DNA of 64,000 nucleotides, from contig NZ_FRAF01000012.1 in assembly GCF_900142255.1 (NCBI RefSeq), positions 42,658 through 106,657 on the forward strand. Reading direction: 5' to 3'. The DNA comes from Alicyclobacillus tolerans (GTDB lineage: Bacteria > Bacillota > Bacilli > Alicyclobacillales > Alicyclobacillaceae). The notes under the pieces were generated by a model. It worked only from the letters and a program-made list of their open reading frames with translations. It ran no database searches and was not told where the DNA came from. Both the position numbers and the translations under genes were made by a program. Shown here in pieces: positions 1 through 11,102 of the stretch. Each line of letters opens with the position of its first letter. Positions within the stretch are counted from its first letter, which is position 1.

Positions 1-164
1 ACAGACCTGTCTTCCGCATGGAGCACGGTATGAATAATTTCTGCTATGGAATCAAGCGGCCGCAAAATGGCGTTTTCCCATCCGACTCGTTTACAAAATG
101 TGCGCAACGCAATATCGGAATGAGTTCCTTGGGGACCAAGAAAATAGATTGTCGGTTGAGCCAT
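1..164 (-). CDS. pheA: Prephenate dehydratase, N-terminal fragment (cut by window edge)
   Basis: Reading the minus strand from an ATG at 164 gives a protein starting MAQPTIYFLGPQGTHSDIA, which matches the nucleotide-free start of the prephenate dehydratase catalytic domain (family pattern 'YLGPxGTFS'). The enzyme converts prephenate to phenylpyruvate in phenylalanine biosynthesis. Only about 54 codons lie inside the window, so the rest of the catalytic domain and any ACT regulatory domain cannot be seen. An AAGGAG ribosome binding site lies about 10 nt before the ATG. It follows polC after a 71-nt gap on the same strand, which is not the usual neighbour in Bacillus. The family call rests on a short segment but the motif is distinctive. 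Confidence 0.8.
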   Translation of the reverse strand, partial: MAQPTIYFLGPQGTHSDIALRTFCKRVGWENAILRPLDSIAEIIHTVLHAEDRS

Positions 165-235
165 CCTATGCACGCTCCTTCGGTATGTTAAAAAGAACCA
201 ACTAACCATATACAATGGAATGGTAAGAGAGAAAC

Positions 236-3200
236 TTAAATATTGAAAAGCGACAGCTGATTGGACTCTGGCATGCCTTGCAAACAACCTAATTGCTGCA
301 AAATTTCTATGACGGTTTTCGAAACTCGGCTACGTTCTTGCAAATCTTCTATAGAAAGAAATGGACCATCCAATCTCGCTTGCGCCAAATTGCGGGCTGC
401 AGCATCACCTACTCCAGGAATTGCGGCAAACGGTGGCAGAAGCGAACCATTCTGTTCATTCATCAGGAAGCGAGTGGCGTCAGATTGATAGAGTGAGATG
501 CGCTCAAAGCGAAATCCACGTTCTACCATCTCCAAAGCAACTTCAAGTACGGTCAAGAGACTTTTTTCTTTCGGTTGAGCCGCGTTTCCTTTTTCTTCAA
601 TTTCTTCAATTCTTCTACGTATCGCATCTGAGCCTTTGATCATCAACTCTACATCAAAGTCATCAGCACGCACCGTAAAGTACGTAGCATAGAAAGCGAG
701 TGGATAATGTACTTTAAACCAGGCTATACGAACAGCCATAATCACATAGGCAGTAGCATGAGCCTTAGGAAACATATATTTGATTTTTTTTCCTGATTCT
801 ATATACCAATCCGGTACGCCAAATTCGCGCATATACGCCTCATCATCGGGCTTGACTCCCTTGCCTTTACGAATCGATTCCATGATTTTAAATGCGCGCG
901 CTGGTTCAAGTCCTTTGTATATCAAATAGACCATGATATCATCGCGAGCACAAATAACTTCTGAAAGCGTCGCTACCTGGTTACGAATTAAAGTTTGCGC
1001 GTTATTTAACCATACATCTGTCCCGTGAGACAAACCGGAAATACGCACTAACTCGGAAAATGTGGTTGGCTTCGTATCTTCCAACATTTGTCGAACAAAC
1101 TTGGTGCCAAACTCAGGAATGGCAAACGTCCCAGTATTGGAGCGAATCTGTTCCGCAGTAACACCCAGAGATTGCGTTCCACTAAAAAGAGCCAAAACTT
1201 GCGGGTCATCAAAAGGAATGGTTTTAGGATCGACACCAGTTAAATCCTGAAGCATGCGAATCACCGTCGGATCGTCATGACCCAAGATATCTAGTTTCAA
1301 CAAACAGTTTTCCAACCCTGAGTGATAATCAAAGTGAGTCGTCAGCGTCTCCGATTGTTTATCATCTGCAGGGTACTGAACTGGTGAAAAATCATATATG
1401 GAAACATGACTTGGCACAACCACTTGCCCGCCCGGATGCTGTCCAGTTGTTCTTTTTACACCCGTACATCCTTGTACAAGCCTTTCAATTTCGGCATTGC
1501 GCAGTACCAATCCTCGTTCTTCTGCAAATTTGCGGACATATCCATAAGCTGTTTTCTCAGCCACAGCTGAAATCGTACCCGCCCGAAAAACGTGATCGCG
1601 CCCAAAAAGCTCCTCTGTATAACGATGAGCACGCGGTTGATATTCGCCAGAAAAATTCAAGTCAATATCAGGAACTTTATCTCCTTCAAAGCCTAGAAAC
1701 GTTTCAAAAGGAATGTCTTGTCCATCTCGTTCCATGGGTTCGGCACAATGTGGACAATCTTTCTTTGGCAAATCAAAGCCGGAACCAACACTTCCATCAT
1801 CAAGAAATTCGCTGTGTTTGCAGTTTTGGCAGCGGTAATGGGGTGGCAAAGGATTCACTTCAGTAATATCCATCATGGTTGCAACCAACGAGCTCCCCAC
1901 CGAACCACGGCTTCCTACAAGATAACCATCCTGCAAAGACTTGGTGACCAACTTATGAGCAATCAAGTATATGACTGCAAAACCATGCGAAATAATGGAA
2001 TGCAATTCTTTCTCCAGTCGTACAGCAACGATTTGCGGCAACTCTTCACCGTATAAATGTTTTGCTTTACTGTAAGTCAATTGCCGCACTTCATCCTCCG
2101 CCCCATCGATAATAGGCGTATATAGTTCATTGGGAATTGGCGGTACATCTTCAATTTGTTCAGCAATTTTAGCCGGAGCTTCTACCACCACTTCTATGGC
2201 AGCATCGCCAAGAAATGAAAATTCTTCCAACATCTCCTCTGTGGTTCGAAAGTGCAATGGCGGCTGACGCTCAGCGTTCGATCCGTTATTTTGCGACTGC
2301 AGAAAAACCTCCCGGAAGATACCGTCCTGTGGATAAAGATAATGGACATCACCTGTAGCCACAACAGGCTTGCCGAGCCGTTGCCCTAATTCGACAATCT
2401 GCTGATGCACCTTTTTGAGACTGTTTGTCTGCCATATCCCTTCGCGAATGAGATTGTCATAGTGACTCAGCGGTTGAATTTCTAAATAATCATAAAAGCT
2501 GCATATTTCTTCAATTTCTTCAATAGATTTGCCGCGAATAAAACTCTCAATCAATTCACCTTGCTGACAGGCTGTACCAATCAACAAACCATCCCGCAAA
2601 CGAGCCAATTCACTTTTGGGAATCCTCGGCGTTCGATAAAGATACTTGGTATGGGCAAGAGAAACCAACTCGTAGAGATTGCGTAGACCCTGGCGATTTT
2701 TAACAAGCACGGTCGCATGAAATGGACGCACTTTGCTCATATCGGCTGTAGATGAAAGATCATTTAACTCGACAAGATTCGTAATCCCATTGGTACGAAG
2801 CGCCTTCTGCATATGAGCAAACAAACGTGCAGTTGCTTCAGAATCAGCCAAGGCGCGATGATGATTGACCAGCTCAATCTGAAGTTTTTGCGTCAACGTC
2901 TTTAAACGATAATTTTTTTCTCCTGGAAAAAGAATGCGGGCCAAAGCAAGCGTGTCAATAATGGGCTGCTCCCATTGCGGCATATCAATCCGCAGAGCGC
3001 ACTGATTGAGAAAGCCGCTGTCAAACTCAGCATTGTGTGCCACCAATACCGCATCACCAACAAATTCTCGAAAACGCGGTAAAGCATCTGCCAATACAGG
3101 CTGTCCTTCCAACATTTCTGGTGTAATTCCAGTCAACTCCGCCACTTTCTGTGAATACGCACGCTCGGGCTGGATGAGCGTCGAGAATGTATCCACAATT

Positions 3201-4666
3201 TCAGTTCCCCGCATACGCACGGCAGCAATTTCAATTAAAGTGTCTTCACGCGCATTCAGGCCTGTAGTTTCTGTATCAAACACCACAAATTCGCATGTAT
3301 CGTCAAGCTCTATCGACTGTGGGCGAATGACCACGCGCGCTCCATCATCAATCACATAAGCTTCAACACCCAGTATTGCTCGAATACCGTGTTTCTTGGC
3401 CGCCCCATATGCTTCTGGAAACGCCTGCACTCCACCGTGATCGGTCACAGCTATGGCCTTGTGACCAAGCCTCGCTGCTTCAGCGATTAACTTGTCCACA
3501 GGAATGACTCCATCGAGCGGAGACATATTGGTGTGCGCATGAAGTTCAATACGTTTCTTCTCTGCAAAATCCATTGGCAACTGAGCTTCAATTGGCTGCA
3601 TATCAGAAACCATAAAAACGATTTCTTTACTGAAAGTATCAAATTGTACTTGTCCGCCAATTCTCAGATAATCATTGTTTTTCAGTGGTTCAAGCACTTC
3701 GCGCTGACGTTCGTCACGAGCAAAACATTTAGCCGTGATGGAGTTGGTGCCATCCGTAATATTGAACTGAAGAAGAAAGCGACCGCTCGGCAAGACACGT
3801 TTATCTACACTGAAGACTCTACCCTGCACGACAGCGCGCCGCATCTCATCCTCAATTTCCTGAATCGATATGACTTCTTGCGAGTCTAATGGTTTACCCA
3901 ATGTAAGAGGGGCAATGGGGGTTTCTTCTCGATTGCGTCGATTCCCGTAAGGGTACGATCTCGTTTCAGCAGGCGCCTGCTCTTGCTGACGCAATTTAGC
4001 CTTTTCTGCTTCCAGCCTTGCTTCTTCTTGCAAAATACGTGCAACCTCAGCTTGTTGCTGTTCAGCCAATTGCTCTCTGAGCGCCTCTTGATACTCTTTG
4101 TTTGCCAATTCTTCAATAAATCGAACCGATAGATCTTGTCCGAATAAAGTAGAGATGGCTTCCTGATAATAAATATCTACTTTCTTTTTTTGAAGCCATT
4201 CCTCAGCGCCAGCCTGTGCCAAATGAGCTACAGCAATCCAACGTTTTTCATCTTTAGAGGCTGTCTGGCCAGATTGCAACAACCAACTTGCCTGCTGCAG
4301 AAACCGCCCGGCAAGCGGTTCTATGTGTAAATAGAGTGTGGTCAAAGCTTCTATGAGGGAAATAGCTATTTGTTCAAAATTTTGTGAAAGCCATTCATCC
4401 TCTAAAAATTGATATTGAACCCCTAAAGGAGTTAGTGTCTCATCTGTTTTGTGAAGCAATAGGAAGCCATTTTGCAAATACTCCACCAAAGATTGACGAA
4501 CTTCATTTGGAGAGTCTTCAAGAAGGGATTGAAGAGAAGGCAATCGAAATGCTAATTTTTTCTGTGATGAAAATACAAAAACGCGATCGACAAAGGAATG
4601 GAGAGAAGGGCTTTCCATCTCCATTCCTGAAGCAAATAGGGCGCAAAATGAGCGGATAAAATTCAC
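236..4666 (-). CDS. polC: DNA polymerase III alpha subunit, Gram-positive PolC type
   Basis: This is the replicative polymerase of low-GC Gram-positives, 1476 aa (the B. subtilis protein is about 1437). Domains in order are an N-terminal region, a charged Gln/Glu-rich linker around residues 195-235, an OB-fold near 275-360, and a PHP domain starting at ELHAHTNMSPLDG. The proofreading 3'-5' exonuclease is inserted into the PHP domain (VVFDTETTGL, the DEDDh signature), and the polymerase core contains PDIDLNFSGEYQ with catalytic aspartates. A four-cysteine zinc-binding segment (CQNCKH...CPHC) precedes the palm. The start chosen is GTG at 4666, with AGGAGG 11 nt upstream; ATGs 14-16 codons in are alternatives. 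It ends the rpsB-to-polC run, but proS, which lies between rseP and polC in Bacillus, is absent. Confidence 0.98.
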   Translation of the reverse strand: MNFIRSFCALFASGMEMESPSLHSFVDRVFVFSSQKKLAFRLPSLQSLLEDSPNEVRQSLVEYLQNGFLLLHKTDETLTPLGVQYQFLEDEWLSQNFEQIAISLIEALTTLYLHIEPLAGRFLQQASWLLQSGQTASKDEKRWIAVAHLAQAGAEEWLQKKKVDIYYQEAISTLFGQDLSVRFIEELANKEYQEALREQLAEQQQAEVARILQEEARLEAEKAKLRQQEQAPAETRSYPYGNRRNREETPIAPLTLGKPLDSQEVISIQEIEDEMRRAVVQGRVFSVDKRVLPSGRFLLQFNITDGTNSITAKCFARDERQREVLEPLKNNDYLRIGGQVQFDTFSKEIVFMVSDMQPIEAQLPMDFAEKKRIELHAHTNMSPLDGVIPVDKLIAEAARLGHKAIAVTDHGGVQAFPEAYGAAKKHGIRAILGVEAYVIDDGARVVIRPQSIELDDTCEFVVFDTETTGLNAREDTLIEIAAVRMRGTEIVDTFSTLIQPERAYSQKVAELTGITPEMLEGQPVLADALPRFREFVGDAVLVAHNAEFDSGFLNQCALRIDMPQWEQPIIDTLALARILFPGEKNYRLKTLTQKLQIELVNHHRALADSEATARLFAHMQKALRTNGITNLVELNDLSSTADMSKVRPFHATVLVKNRQGLRNLYELVSLAHTKYLYRTPRIPKSELARLRDGLLIGTACQQGELIESFIRGKSIEEIEEICSFYDYLEIQPLSHYDNLIREGIWQTNSLKKVHQQIVELGQRLGKPVVATGDVHYLYPQDGIFREVFLQSQNNGSNAERQPPLHFRTTEEMLEEFSFLGDAAIEVVVEAPAKIAEQIEDVPPIPNELYTPIIDGAEDEVRQLTYSKAKHLYGEELPQIVAVRLEKELHSIISHGFAVIYLIAHKLVTKSLQDGYLVGSRGSVGSSLVATMMDITEVNPLPPHYRCQNCKHSEFLDDGSVGSGFDLPKKDCPHCAEPMERDGQDIPFETFLGFEGDKVPDIDLNFSGEYQPRAHRYTEELFGRDHVFRAGTISAVAEKTAYGYVRKFAEERGLVLRNAEIERLVQGCTGVKRTTGQHPGGQVVVPSHVSIYDFSPVQYPADDKQSETLTTHFDYHSGLENCLLKLDILGHDDPTVIRMLQDLTGVDPKTIPFDDPQVLALFSGTQSLGVTAEQIRSNTGTFAIPEFGTKFVRQMLEDTKPTTFSELVRISGLSHGTDVWLNNAQTLIRNQVATLSEVICARDDIMVYLIYKGLEPARAFKIMESIRKGKGVKPDDEAYMREFGVPDWYIESGKKIKYMFPKAHATAYVIMAVRIAWFKVHYPLAFYATYFTVRADDFDVELMIKGSDAIRRRIEEIEEKGNAAQPKEKSLLTVLEVALEMVERGFRFERISLYQSDATRFLMNEQNGSLLPPFAAIPGVGDAAARNLAQARLDGPFLSIEDLQERSRVSKTVIEILQQLGCLQGMPESNQLSLFNI

Positions 4667-4754
4667 TTGCTAGACTACCTCCTAGACATTGCTGTTCTGC
4701 TGAGTGAAAGGTCGTGGTCCGCAACGCCAGGTACAACACCCATCATCCAACCGT

Positions 4755-6020
4755 TCAGAAAAAACGTGTGACATCCCGATAGGTTATGACAACGGTCAAG
4801 AGCATTAGTAATCCAAAACCGACTAAATGAACCAACCCTTCTTTACGCGGGTCGATAGCTTTTCCACGTATCAACTCGACAAGCATAAAAAGCAATCTGC
4901 CACCATCAAGCGCTGGTATGGGAATTAAATTAAAGAGACCAAGATTGAGCGATAAGAGTGCAGTGATATACATCACCTGCCAAACACCTGTTTGTGCTTG
5001 CTGGGAAATGACATCCGCAATGCCGACAGGACCAGATAAATCGTTGAACTGATGACGTTCAATCACTTGAGCATAGAGATGAATGGCATTCACACTGTTG
5101 GTGTAAACAGATTTAAAGCCTTGGGCAAAAGCATCGAAAGGATTATGTGTCAAAGTACTGTCTATGCCTATAATGGGTGTGGACTGGTATAATTCCGGCC
5201 TCACCAGAAGCCATTTTTGATGCCCATCGCGCTCCACCAAAAGCGGGATGGGTTTGGGAGGATTCGATTTGTCAGCAACAATCACTCGCTTAAGATCGTA
5301 CCAAGTTTGAATAGGCACTCCGTTAGCCTGAACAATTCGATCGCCTTGTTGCAAATGAGCTGCAGCGGCAGGTGTATTCGGTAGCACTGCACCCACGACA
5401 GGAGCGCTCGATGGAACACCTACATGCAAGAAAACAAGTGAGAAAAGAACTCCTGCCAACAAAAAATTCATCACTGGGCCAGCCAAAATAATCGAAGCAC
5501 GCGCCCATAGGGACTTACCAATCATTTGCTCCCCTGGGGAGACTAGAGGAATGCTGGAACGGAGACTGGTCTGCAAACGAGCATGCGGTCTGACTGAATA
5601 GGAGCGAATACCGTCTGCTGTTTCCATGGTAATAAACATGTGCTTGGTCAAATCCAGATTAACCAACGTCCCCACGGTCCGCCCTGGCAGTGAGTCAGGC
5701 TCACCAATGGCGTCAATACGACCGCTGGAATCAAGCGAGAAAGCTAGCTGCTCACCTTTTTTGAAGTATGCATCCTGTGGCATTTCACCCGCAAGTTGAA
5801 CAAAGCCGCCAATAGGAAATAGGCGTAACGAATACTCTGTACCGTTTTTGCGAAAAGCAAATAATTTGGGCCCCATACCAATAGCAAATACAGGCACGGC
5901 TACTCCATTACGTTTGGCAACATAGAAGTGGCCAAACTCATGCAACATGATGCATACCACAAAAACCAATACTATCGCGATGACCGAACGGAGCGTGTGC
6001 ACCAACGGCAACCACCACAT
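4755..6020 (-). CDS. rseP: RseP/RasP site-2 intramembrane metalloprotease
   Basis: This is a membrane zinc protease that cleaves anti-sigma factors and signal-peptide remnants within the membrane. The first transmembrane helix carries the HEFGH zinc motif at about residues 27-31. A PDZ domain follows around residues 205-275 (VVGAVLPNTPAAAAHLQQGD). The C-terminal helices contain the second metal-ligand motif in NLIPIPALDGGRL. At 421 aa it has the usual family length. The ATG start has AAGGAGG 8 nt upstream. It lies 21 nt downstream of dxr, the conserved Bacillales order. The stop is followed by an 88-nt gap leading straight to polC. RasP's role in sigma-W activation and FtsL turnover is known for B. 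subtilis and is inferred here. Confidence 0.95.
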   Translation of the reverse strand: MWWLPLVHTLRSVIAIVLVFVVCIMLHEFGHFYVAKRNGVAVPVFAIGMGPKLFAFRKNGTEYSLRLFPIGGFVQLAGEMPQDAYFKKGEQLAFSLDSSGRIDAIGEPDSLPGRTVGTLVNLDLTKHMFITMETADGIRSYSVRPHARLQTSLRSSIPLVSPGEQMIGKSLWARASIILAGPVMNFLLAGVLFSLVFLHVGVPSSAPVVGAVLPNTPAAAAHLQQGDRIVQANGVPIQTWYDLKRVIVADKSNPPKPIPLLVERDGHQKWLLVRPELYQSTPIIGIDSTLTHNPFDAFAQGFKSVYTNSVNAIHLYAQVIERHQFNDLSGPVGIADVISQQAQTGVWQVMYITALLSLNLGLFNLIPIPALDGGRLLFMLVELIRGKAIDPRKEGLVHLVGFGLLMLLTVVITYRDVTRFF

Positions 6021-6041
6021 GGATACACCCTCCTTCCCTAC

Positions 6042-7214
6042 TTAAACATCCTGCCCTAATTCTTCTTTTTGTATAAGAAGCCAGGCACGACGTCTTACAT
6101 CTTCATCAATATGGAGCGCATCTGAAATCGACCGAGGTACCGCATAATCACTAGACTGCAACAGTCGCTCTACAATCTCCGCTATATGGAGATAGCCAAT
6201 GCGCTGTTCAAGAAACGCTTGTACAGCCACTTCGTTGGCTGCATTTAACACGCAAGGCATGGCGCCTCCCGCTCGACCTGCTTCATACGCTAAACGAAGG
6301 GCTGGAAAACGTTCCAGATCAGGTTCTTCAAACGTCAATTGACGCAGCTTGACAAAATCAATTCGTTCTAAATCCAGCTTTACTCTGGCAGGATACGTGA
6401 ACGCATATTGAATGGGCAAACGCATATCATGGTTGCCTAACTGGGCAACAATTGAACCATCTACATACTCCACCATGGAGTGAATAATACTTTGCGGATG
6501 GACGAGTACCTTTATTTTATCATATGGCGCAGAAAATAAATGATGCGCTTCAATGACTTCTAAACCCTTATTCATAAGCGTGGAACTATCCACCGTAATT
6601 TTGGCGCCCATTTTCCACGTCGGATGCTGTAAAGCCTGTTCTAGGGTAACCGACTTCAATTGTTGCACGCTGTAAGTGCGAAACGGTCCCCCGGAAGCTG
6701 TTATGTAAAATGACTCTACTTCTTGACGTTTCCCGGCCAGAAGCGCTTGAAAAATCGCAGAATGCTCACTATCCACAGGAACTAGGCTCGATCCGTTGAC
6801 AGACACGTGCTCCATGATTAAATCTCCTGCCGCCACCAACGTCTCCTTATTTGCCAGCCCTACCACAGCACCTTGAGAGATAGCGCGCCAAGTAGGAGCA
6901 ATTCCTGCGGCACCGAGCACTGCAGAGATCACAAGATGGGCTGGAACGGAAGCAGCTTCTTCCAAGCCAGCCTGACCCACGCCCACATCACAAGGGAGTC
7001 TGCCATGAAATAGTTGAATCAGTTCTTGCCGCGAGTGTTCATCCTGTACAGAAACGTACTGAGGTGCAAACTCATCTATCTGTTGTTTGAGCAACCTCAT
7101 ATTCTTTCCTGCACTCAGGGCTACCACCTGCCATGCAGGAGAGAGGCGTCGAACAACATCTAAACTGTTACAGCCAATGACTCCAGTGCTGCCCAATATG
7201 CTGACCTTCGACAC
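6042..7214 (-). CDS. dxr: 1-deoxy-D-xylulose 5-phosphate reductoisomerase
   Basis: This enzyme catalyses the NADPH-dependent conversion of 1-deoxy-D-xylulose 5-phosphate to 2-C-methyl-D-erythritol 4-phosphate, the committed step of the MEP isoprenoid pathway. The N-terminal NADPH site reads VSILGSTGVIGCNSLDVV. The metal and substrate region contains PVDSEHSAIFQ and TASGGPFR, and NKGLEVIEAHHLF follows. The GTG at 7214 is preferred because it precedes the conserved start directly and has a purine-rich site (AGAAGTGA) just upstream. A longer reading frame up to 7280 would overlap cdsA and adds a non-conserved leader. The product is 390 aa, the family length. It is placed between cdsA and rseP, so undecaprenyl precursor synthesis (dxr, uppS) and phospholipid synthesis (cdsA) share one operon. 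Confidence 0.97.
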   Translation of the reverse strand: MSKVSILGSTGVIGCNSLDVVRRLSPAWQVVALSAGKNMRLLKQQIDEFAPQYVSVQDEHSRQELIQLFHGRLPCDVGVGQAGLEEAASVPAHLVISAVLGAAGIAPTWRAISQGAVVGLANKETLVAAGDLIMEHVSVNGSSLVPVDSEHSAIFQALLAGKRQEVESFYITASGGPFRTYSVQQLKSVTLEQALQHPTWKMGAKITVDSSTLMNKGLEVIEAHHLFSAPYDKIKVLVHPQSIIHSMVEYVDGSIVAQLGNHDMRLPIQYAFTYPARVKLDLERIDFVKLRQLTFEEPDLERFPALRLAYEAGRAGGAMPCVLNAANEVAVQAFLEQRIGYLHIAEIVERLLQSSDYAVPRSISDALHIDEDVRRRAWLLIQKEELGQDV

Positions 7215-7251
7215 AGAATCACTTCTTTTCTTTCCAGTATGTTCAAAATTT

Positions 7252-8049
7252 CTAGGAAAAAGAAAACCACAACAAACCATATGTATGGACCATATAAAAC
7301 ATAAACGGAGCAGCGAACAACAGACTATCTACTCTATCCAAAATGCCGCCATGTCCGGGTAACAAGGTACCCGAATCTTTGACTCCTGTACTTCGTTTGT
7401 AAGCTGATTCAATCAAATCGCCAAGCTGAGATAAAATAGAAATTCCAGCACCTAGCCCCAGTAAAGCGACCAGATGAATTTGTCCTACAGCTAAACCAAA
7501 CAGAGCCGCACCGACTGCTGCACCCAAAATGCCGCCGAGAGACCCGGAAATAGTCTTCTTTGGTGAAATGTCAGGCCATAATTTAGGTCCTTGCAACCAA
7601 CGTCCGACAAAAAAAGCAGTAGTGTCACTCATCCATACCGCGATTAAAAAGGACCAGAGAAAAAACCAGCCATGAGGAACCAATCTTAATTGAATCATGC
7701 TGTGTCCGCCAATGCCGATATACAGCATTCCAACAAAGATAGGAGCAACTTGGGCCAGATGGTTGCGATTTCGAGTCAAAACAGGCCACAATAGGCAAAG
7801 AGCAACCATAACTGCAAGAGAAATGGGATGGTACCATCCAGTATCAAACTCTATATAAGTGACAGCTATTACAGCCAAATACATCAAAGATTGACGATAA
7901 GAAACACCAAACATCCGCACAAACTCCGTAACACCCGCGGCTGTCACCAACCATACCGCAATTTCCCATGGCCAAGCATTGGGCAGGAGCAAAACGATCA
8001 AGATTACAGCCACACCAATGGTCGCTGTAAGTACGCGCTGTTTGATCAT
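7252..8049 (-). CDS. cdsA: Phosphatidate cytidylyltransferase
   Basis: This integral membrane enzyme makes CDP-diacylglycerol from phosphatidate and CTP for phospholipid synthesis. The 265-aa sequence has about seven hydrophobic segments. It ends with the family signature: SPKKTISGSLGG, then GDLIESAYKRSTGVKDSG and LPGHGGILDRVDSL, with the conserved Asp residues that bind metal and CTP. The ATG start has AGGTGAGAGA upstream and lies 4 nt after the uppS stop, so the genes are probably translationally coupled. Confidence 0.96.
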   Translation of the reverse strand: MIKQRVLTATIGVAVILIVLLLPNAWPWEIAVWLVTAAGVTEFVRMFGVSYRQSLMYLAVIAVTYIEFDTGWYHPISLAVMVALCLLWPVLTRNRNHLAQVAPIFVGMLYIGIGGHSMIQLRLVPHGWFFLWSFLIAVWMSDTTAFFVGRWLQGPKLWPDISPKKTISGSLGGILGAAVGAALFGLAVGQIHLVALLGLGAGISILSQLGDLIESAYKRSTGVKDSGTLLPGHGGILDRVDSLLFAAPFMFYMVHTYGLLWFSFS

Positions 8050-8053
8050 TCTC

Positions 8054-8815
8054 TCACCTACCTATATCGCCAAACCGGCGCTGCCGGCCACTAAATTCTT
8101 GCAGAGCCCGGAGAAGATGCTGCCGATTAAAGTCAGGCCAGAGTACGTCGGTAAACCATAATTCAGCATATGCGGATTGCCAGACGAGAAAATTGCTGAG
8201 CCTTATTTCTCCGCTGGTGCGTATGATAAAATCGGGATCAGGCTGATGGGCGGTGGAGAGTTGAGCAGCCAAAGCACTTTCATCAATATCTTGTGGAGCT
8301 ATTCGCCCCTCTGCCACTGCTTCGGCAAGTTTACGCACGGCGAACACAATATCCATACGCCCTCCATAATTGAGAGCAAAATTAACGTTCATCCCTGTAT
8401 TTTGTTTGGTTCTCTCCAACGACTGCAATACTGTCTCACGTGTATCGGCAGGTAATTGTTCAGTATCGCCAATCACACGAATCCGCACATTGCGTTCCAT
8501 TAATTCATCAATTTCCGTAATAAAAAACTGGCGAGGCAACTTCATGAGAAATTCCACTTCACGTTGTGGCCTCTTCCAATTCTCGGTAGAAAAGGCATAG
8601 AGGGTAAGATATTCAATACCTAAATCATCACAAGCCCGAATCGTCTCTTTCATAGCTTGCATACCTGCATGGTGACCAGCGATTCTCGGCAATCCACGAC
8701 GCCGCGCCCAACGGCCATTGCCGTCCATGATGATACCAACATGCTTAGGCCGAACTGCAAGCGAATCGATGTCAGGATTCTGTCCTCGGTTGTCCCAACC
8801 CCATCTCCAGCGCAC
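8054..8815 (-). CDS. uppS: Undecaprenyl diphosphate synthase (isoprenyl transferase)
   Basis: This cis-prenyltransferase makes the C55 lipid carrier for peptidoglycan and teichoic acid synthesis by adding isopentenyl units to farnesyl diphosphate. The signature HVGIIMDGNGRWARRRG, with the catalytic Asp, lies near residue 27-43, followed by GHHAGM. YAFSTENWKRP and the C-terminal DFIIRTSGEIRLSNFLVWQ segment are also conserved. It is 253 aa, typical for the family. The start is GTG at 8815 behind GAGGGATGATCG. It lies between frr and cdsA. Confidence 0.97.
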   Translation of the reverse strand: MRWRWGWDNRGQNPDIDSLAVRPKHVGIIMDGNGRWARRRGLPRIAGHHAGMQAMKETIRACDDLGIEYLTLYAFSTENWKRPQREVEFLMKLPRQFFITEIDELMERNVRIRVIGDTEQLPADTRETVLQSLERTKQNTGMNVNFALNYGGRMDIVFAVRKLAEAVAEGRIAPQDIDESALAAQLSTAHQPDPDFIIRTSGEIRLSNFLVWQSAYAELWFTDVLWPDFNRQHLLRALQEFSGRQRRFGDIGR

Positions 8816-8874
8816 CGATCATCCCTCACAATCCGGCGACAGTTTGTTAAATCCAATACTTTCCAATCTTAAGC

Positions 8875-10193
<1,319 letters not shown>

Positions 10194-10255
10194 TCATCCA
10201 ATTTTGAGCCCTATAGCTTTATATATTGCGGGGACCACGACAATACCTGGTTTGC

Positions 10256-10293
10256 AAAAGGGGAACACATAGTGTCTCCACGCCGTGTTCCCC
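10256..10293 (-). terminator. Hairpin between tsf and pyrH
   Basis: On the minus strand the perfect 9-bp stem GGGGAACAC/GTGTTCCCC (10285-10293 with 10260-10268) is followed by TTTT. It lies 27 nt after the tsf stop. The U tract is short, so it may act as a leaky terminator or processing site rather than a full stop. Confidence 0.65.
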
Positions 10294-10319
10294 TGCTTAT
10301 ACCGCAAAGGCCAGTGCCA

Positions 10320-10970
10320 TTAAACGCGAACCTGCGACATGACCTCTTCAGCAAAGTTACTCTCTTTCTTTTCAATACCTTCACCAACAACAAAACGTGT
10401 GAAACGGCGGATGGAAATATTCTCGCCTATTTGGGCAATTTTCTCACGCACCAACATCTCCACTGTCTTATCTGGATTTTTGACAAACGGCTGGTCTAGA
10501 AGGCAAATTTCTTTCAAATATTTTTCAATACGTCCATCCACAATTTTATCCACAATATTTTCCGGCTTACCTTCATTCAAAGTTTGCGCCCGAAGAATTT
10601 CGCGTTCTTTCTCTATGAACTCACTCGAAACTTCATCGCGACGCACATAAAGTGGATTAGAGGCAGCAATATGCATAGCAATATCACGAACCAATTGACG
10701 AAAATCTTCGTTTTTGGCCACAAAGTCAGTTTCACAATTCACTTCGACCAAAACGCCAATCCGTCCACCGCCATGAATATAAGCTTCCACCAATCCTTCC
10801 GCAGCTACACGACCCGATTTTTTAGCAGCAGATGCCAGTCCGCGCTCGCGCAAAACTTCCATCGCTCTCTCCATATCCCCATCGGCTTCAGCTAAGGCGC
10901 GCTTACAATCCATCATACCTGCACCTGTTTTCTCACGCAATTCTTTGACCATTGACGCTGTAACTTCCAT
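10320..10970 (-). CDS. tsf: Translation elongation factor Ts
   Basis: EF-Ts is the guanine nucleotide exchange factor for EF-Tu. It is recognised by the N-terminal UBA-like domain ([19 protein letters not shown], then [18 protein letters not shown]) and the core motif [13 protein letters not shown]. At 216 aa it is the short Gram-positive form, with a reduced dimerisation domain. The ATG start has GAGGAGG upstream. It is separated from rpsB by 132 nt holding a strong hairpin at 11055-11091. Confidence 0.98.
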   Translation of the reverse strand: MEVTASMVKELREKTGAGMMDCKRALAEADGDMERAMEVLRERGLASAAKKSGRVAAEGLVEAYIHGGGRIGVLVEVNCETDFVAKNEDFRQLVRDIAMHIAASNPLYVRRDEVSSEFIEKEREILRAQTLNEGKPENIVDKIVDGRIEKYLKEICLLDQPFVKNPDKTVEMLVREKIAQIGENISIRRFTRFVVGEGIEKKESNFAEEVMSQVRV

Positions 10971-11054
10971 CTCATTTCCTCCTCAATTCAGCAAAAACTT
11001 AGAATACCATTTGAGCACATACCTAACGAAGTTCTTTCAACACGCATTAGCGCA

Positions 11055-11091
11055 CAAAAAAGGTGACGAGCCACAGATGCTCCCGTCACCT
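11055..11091 (-). terminator. Terminator or attenuator between rpsB and tsf
   Basis: On the minus strand an 8-bp perfect stem AGGTGACG/CGTCACCT (11084-11091 with 11061-11068) encloses a nested GAGC/GCTC pairing. It is followed directly by a run of five to six T. It starts 12 nt after the rpsB stop. It would terminate part of the rpsB transcripts before tsf. Confidence 0.85.
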
Positions 11092-11102
11092 ACTAGCTCC
11101 AA

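Noticed and set aside
3006..3359. Plus-strand frame inside polC
   Set aside because: Lies wholly within the polC exonuclease region; composition is that of an antisense shadow.
4518..4739. Minus-strand 73-codon frame spanning the polC start and rseP-polC gap
   Set aside because: Overlaps polC in another frame, Cys/Phe-rich, no ribosome binding site; the polC start has the good site.
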